Below are positions 6,154-6,348 of a DNA stretch of 6,348 nucleotides, one piece after another. The position numbers and the translations under genes were made by a program. The notes below the pieces were generated by a model that had not been told where the DNA came from, searched no databases, and saw nothing but the letters and a program-made list of their open reading frames with translations. Source of the DNA: Candidatus Hydrothermota bacterium (lineage in GTDB: Bacteria > Hydrothermota > Hydrothermia > B15-G9); assembly GCA_003645975.1 (NCBI GenBank), contig QNDP01000088.1, positions 1 to 6,348 of the forward strand. Reading direction: 5' to 3'. Every line of letters begins with the position of its first letter. Positions within the stretch are counted from its first letter, which is position 1.

Positions 6154-6160
6154 AGGAGGT
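6154..6160 (+). promoter_or_regulatory. Shine-Dalgarno site of the acyl-CoA dehydrogenase gene
   Basis: AGGAGGT lies five bases before the ATG at 6166. It is a strong site and fixes the start. Confidence 0.85.
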
Positions 6161-6165
6161 GGCTT

Positions 6166-6348
6166 ATGGACTACTTACTCACAGAAGAGCAACAGGAGTT
6201 GAAAAAACTTGTCCGCAGGTTTGCAGAGGAGAAGGTAAGGCCGAGATGGCGTGAATTGGACGAAAAGGCCGAATTTCCGCGCGACCTCATCGAGGAGCTC
6301 GCAAGGCTTGACATGTTCAGGATCTTCGTGCCAGAGGAATACGATGGG
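6166..6348 (+). CDS. Acyl-CoA dehydrogenase, amino-terminal part only
   Basis: The first 61 residues of a flavin-dependent acyl-CoA dehydrogenase, usually about 380 residues long, which introduces the alpha-beta double bond in an acyl-CoA and passes electrons to ETF. The visible part is the start of the amino-terminal helical domain: Y-x-LTEEQQELKKLVRRFAEE (3-22), then VRPRW, the FPRDLIEEL helix and FVPEEYDG at the edge, all highly typical of the family. The FAD-binding and catalytic glutamate regions lie outside the window, so chain-length specificity, or a related role such as butyryl-, isovaleryl- or glutaryl-CoA dehydrogenase, cannot be judged. The start is supported by an AGGAGGT site five bases upstream. 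A 231-bp non-coding region separates it from the HIT gene, suggesting an independent transcription unit. Confidence 0.9.
   Translation, partial: MDYLLTEEQQELKKLVRRFAEEKVRPRWRELDEKAEFPRDLIEELARLDMFRIFVPEEYDG

Larger units (their letters stand above)
5935..6165. other. 231-bp non-coding region between the HIT gene and the acyl-CoA dehydrogenase gene
   Basis: I see no open reading frame with family features and no recognisable RNA gene. The first 85 bases are very T- and A-rich. They hold TTCAC (5964-5968) paired with GTGAA (5990-5994) across a 21-base loop, too weak to call a terminator. The middle has two direct copies of GCCGGTT (6040-6046 and 6056-6062). Near the end lie the 8-bp palindrome TTGCGCAA (6122-6129), a possible operator half-seen by symmetry only, and an AU hairpin next to the ribosome site. 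TTGACT at 5969-5974 lacks a matching -10. The dehydrogenase gene probably has its promoter here, but I cannot place it. Confidence 0.5.

Overview
The window looks like chromosomal DNA from an uncultured bacterium of roughly balanced base composition. It is probably Gram-negative and possibly near the FCB group or a neighbouring candidate phylum. That placement is a low-confidence inference. It rests on the 'PGGGELYLG' membrane protein family at 4748-5413, on the divergent GlmS and LspA motifs, and on the mixture of Shine-Dalgarno-led and apparently leaderless genes. No mobile element, CRISPR array, tRNA or rRNA was seen. Every gene except the one at 4748-5413 belongs to a well-known family, and that gene resembles a known but uncharacterised family.

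Layout: a 140-bp divergent intergenic region (2530-2669) splits the window. Leftwards on the minus strand runs a GT4-type glycosyltransferase (2529-1450), followed after 91 bp by the amino-terminal three quarters of glmS (1358 to the window edge). Rightwards on the plus strand runs a lipoprotein-type D-alanyl-D-alanine carboxypeptidase, dacB/PBP4 (2670-4211). lspA, signal peptidase II (4213-4689), begins one base after its stop. After a short gap with its own promoter-like sequence come a secreted or membrane protein of unknown function (4748-5413) and a HIT-family dinucleotide hydrolase/phosphorylase (5431-5934). A 231-bp non-coding stretch separates these from the start of an acyl-CoA dehydrogenase (6166 to the window edge).

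Functional theme: most of the block concerns the cell envelope. GlmS makes glucosamine-6-phosphate for peptidoglycan and LPS, the glycosyltransferase probably builds a surface glycan, DacB trims peptidoglycan, and LspA matures lipoproteins, which may include the DacB encoded immediately upstream. The HIT protein and the acyl-CoA dehydrogenase are metabolic and probably unrelated.

The most interesting non-coding observation is that the two plus-strand genes that seem to have their own promoters (dacB and the gene at 4748) both lack a ribosome binding site. Each has a sigma70-like -35/-10 pair placed so that transcription would begin at or within a few bases of the ATG. In contrast, glmS, lspA, the HIT gene and the acyl-CoA dehydrogenase gene have clear Shine-Dalgarno sequences. 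The divergent region also holds an 8-bp inverted repeat with arm centres two helical turns apart, and an 11-mer that recurs upstream of glmS. I found no convincing evidence of a wholly new biological system.
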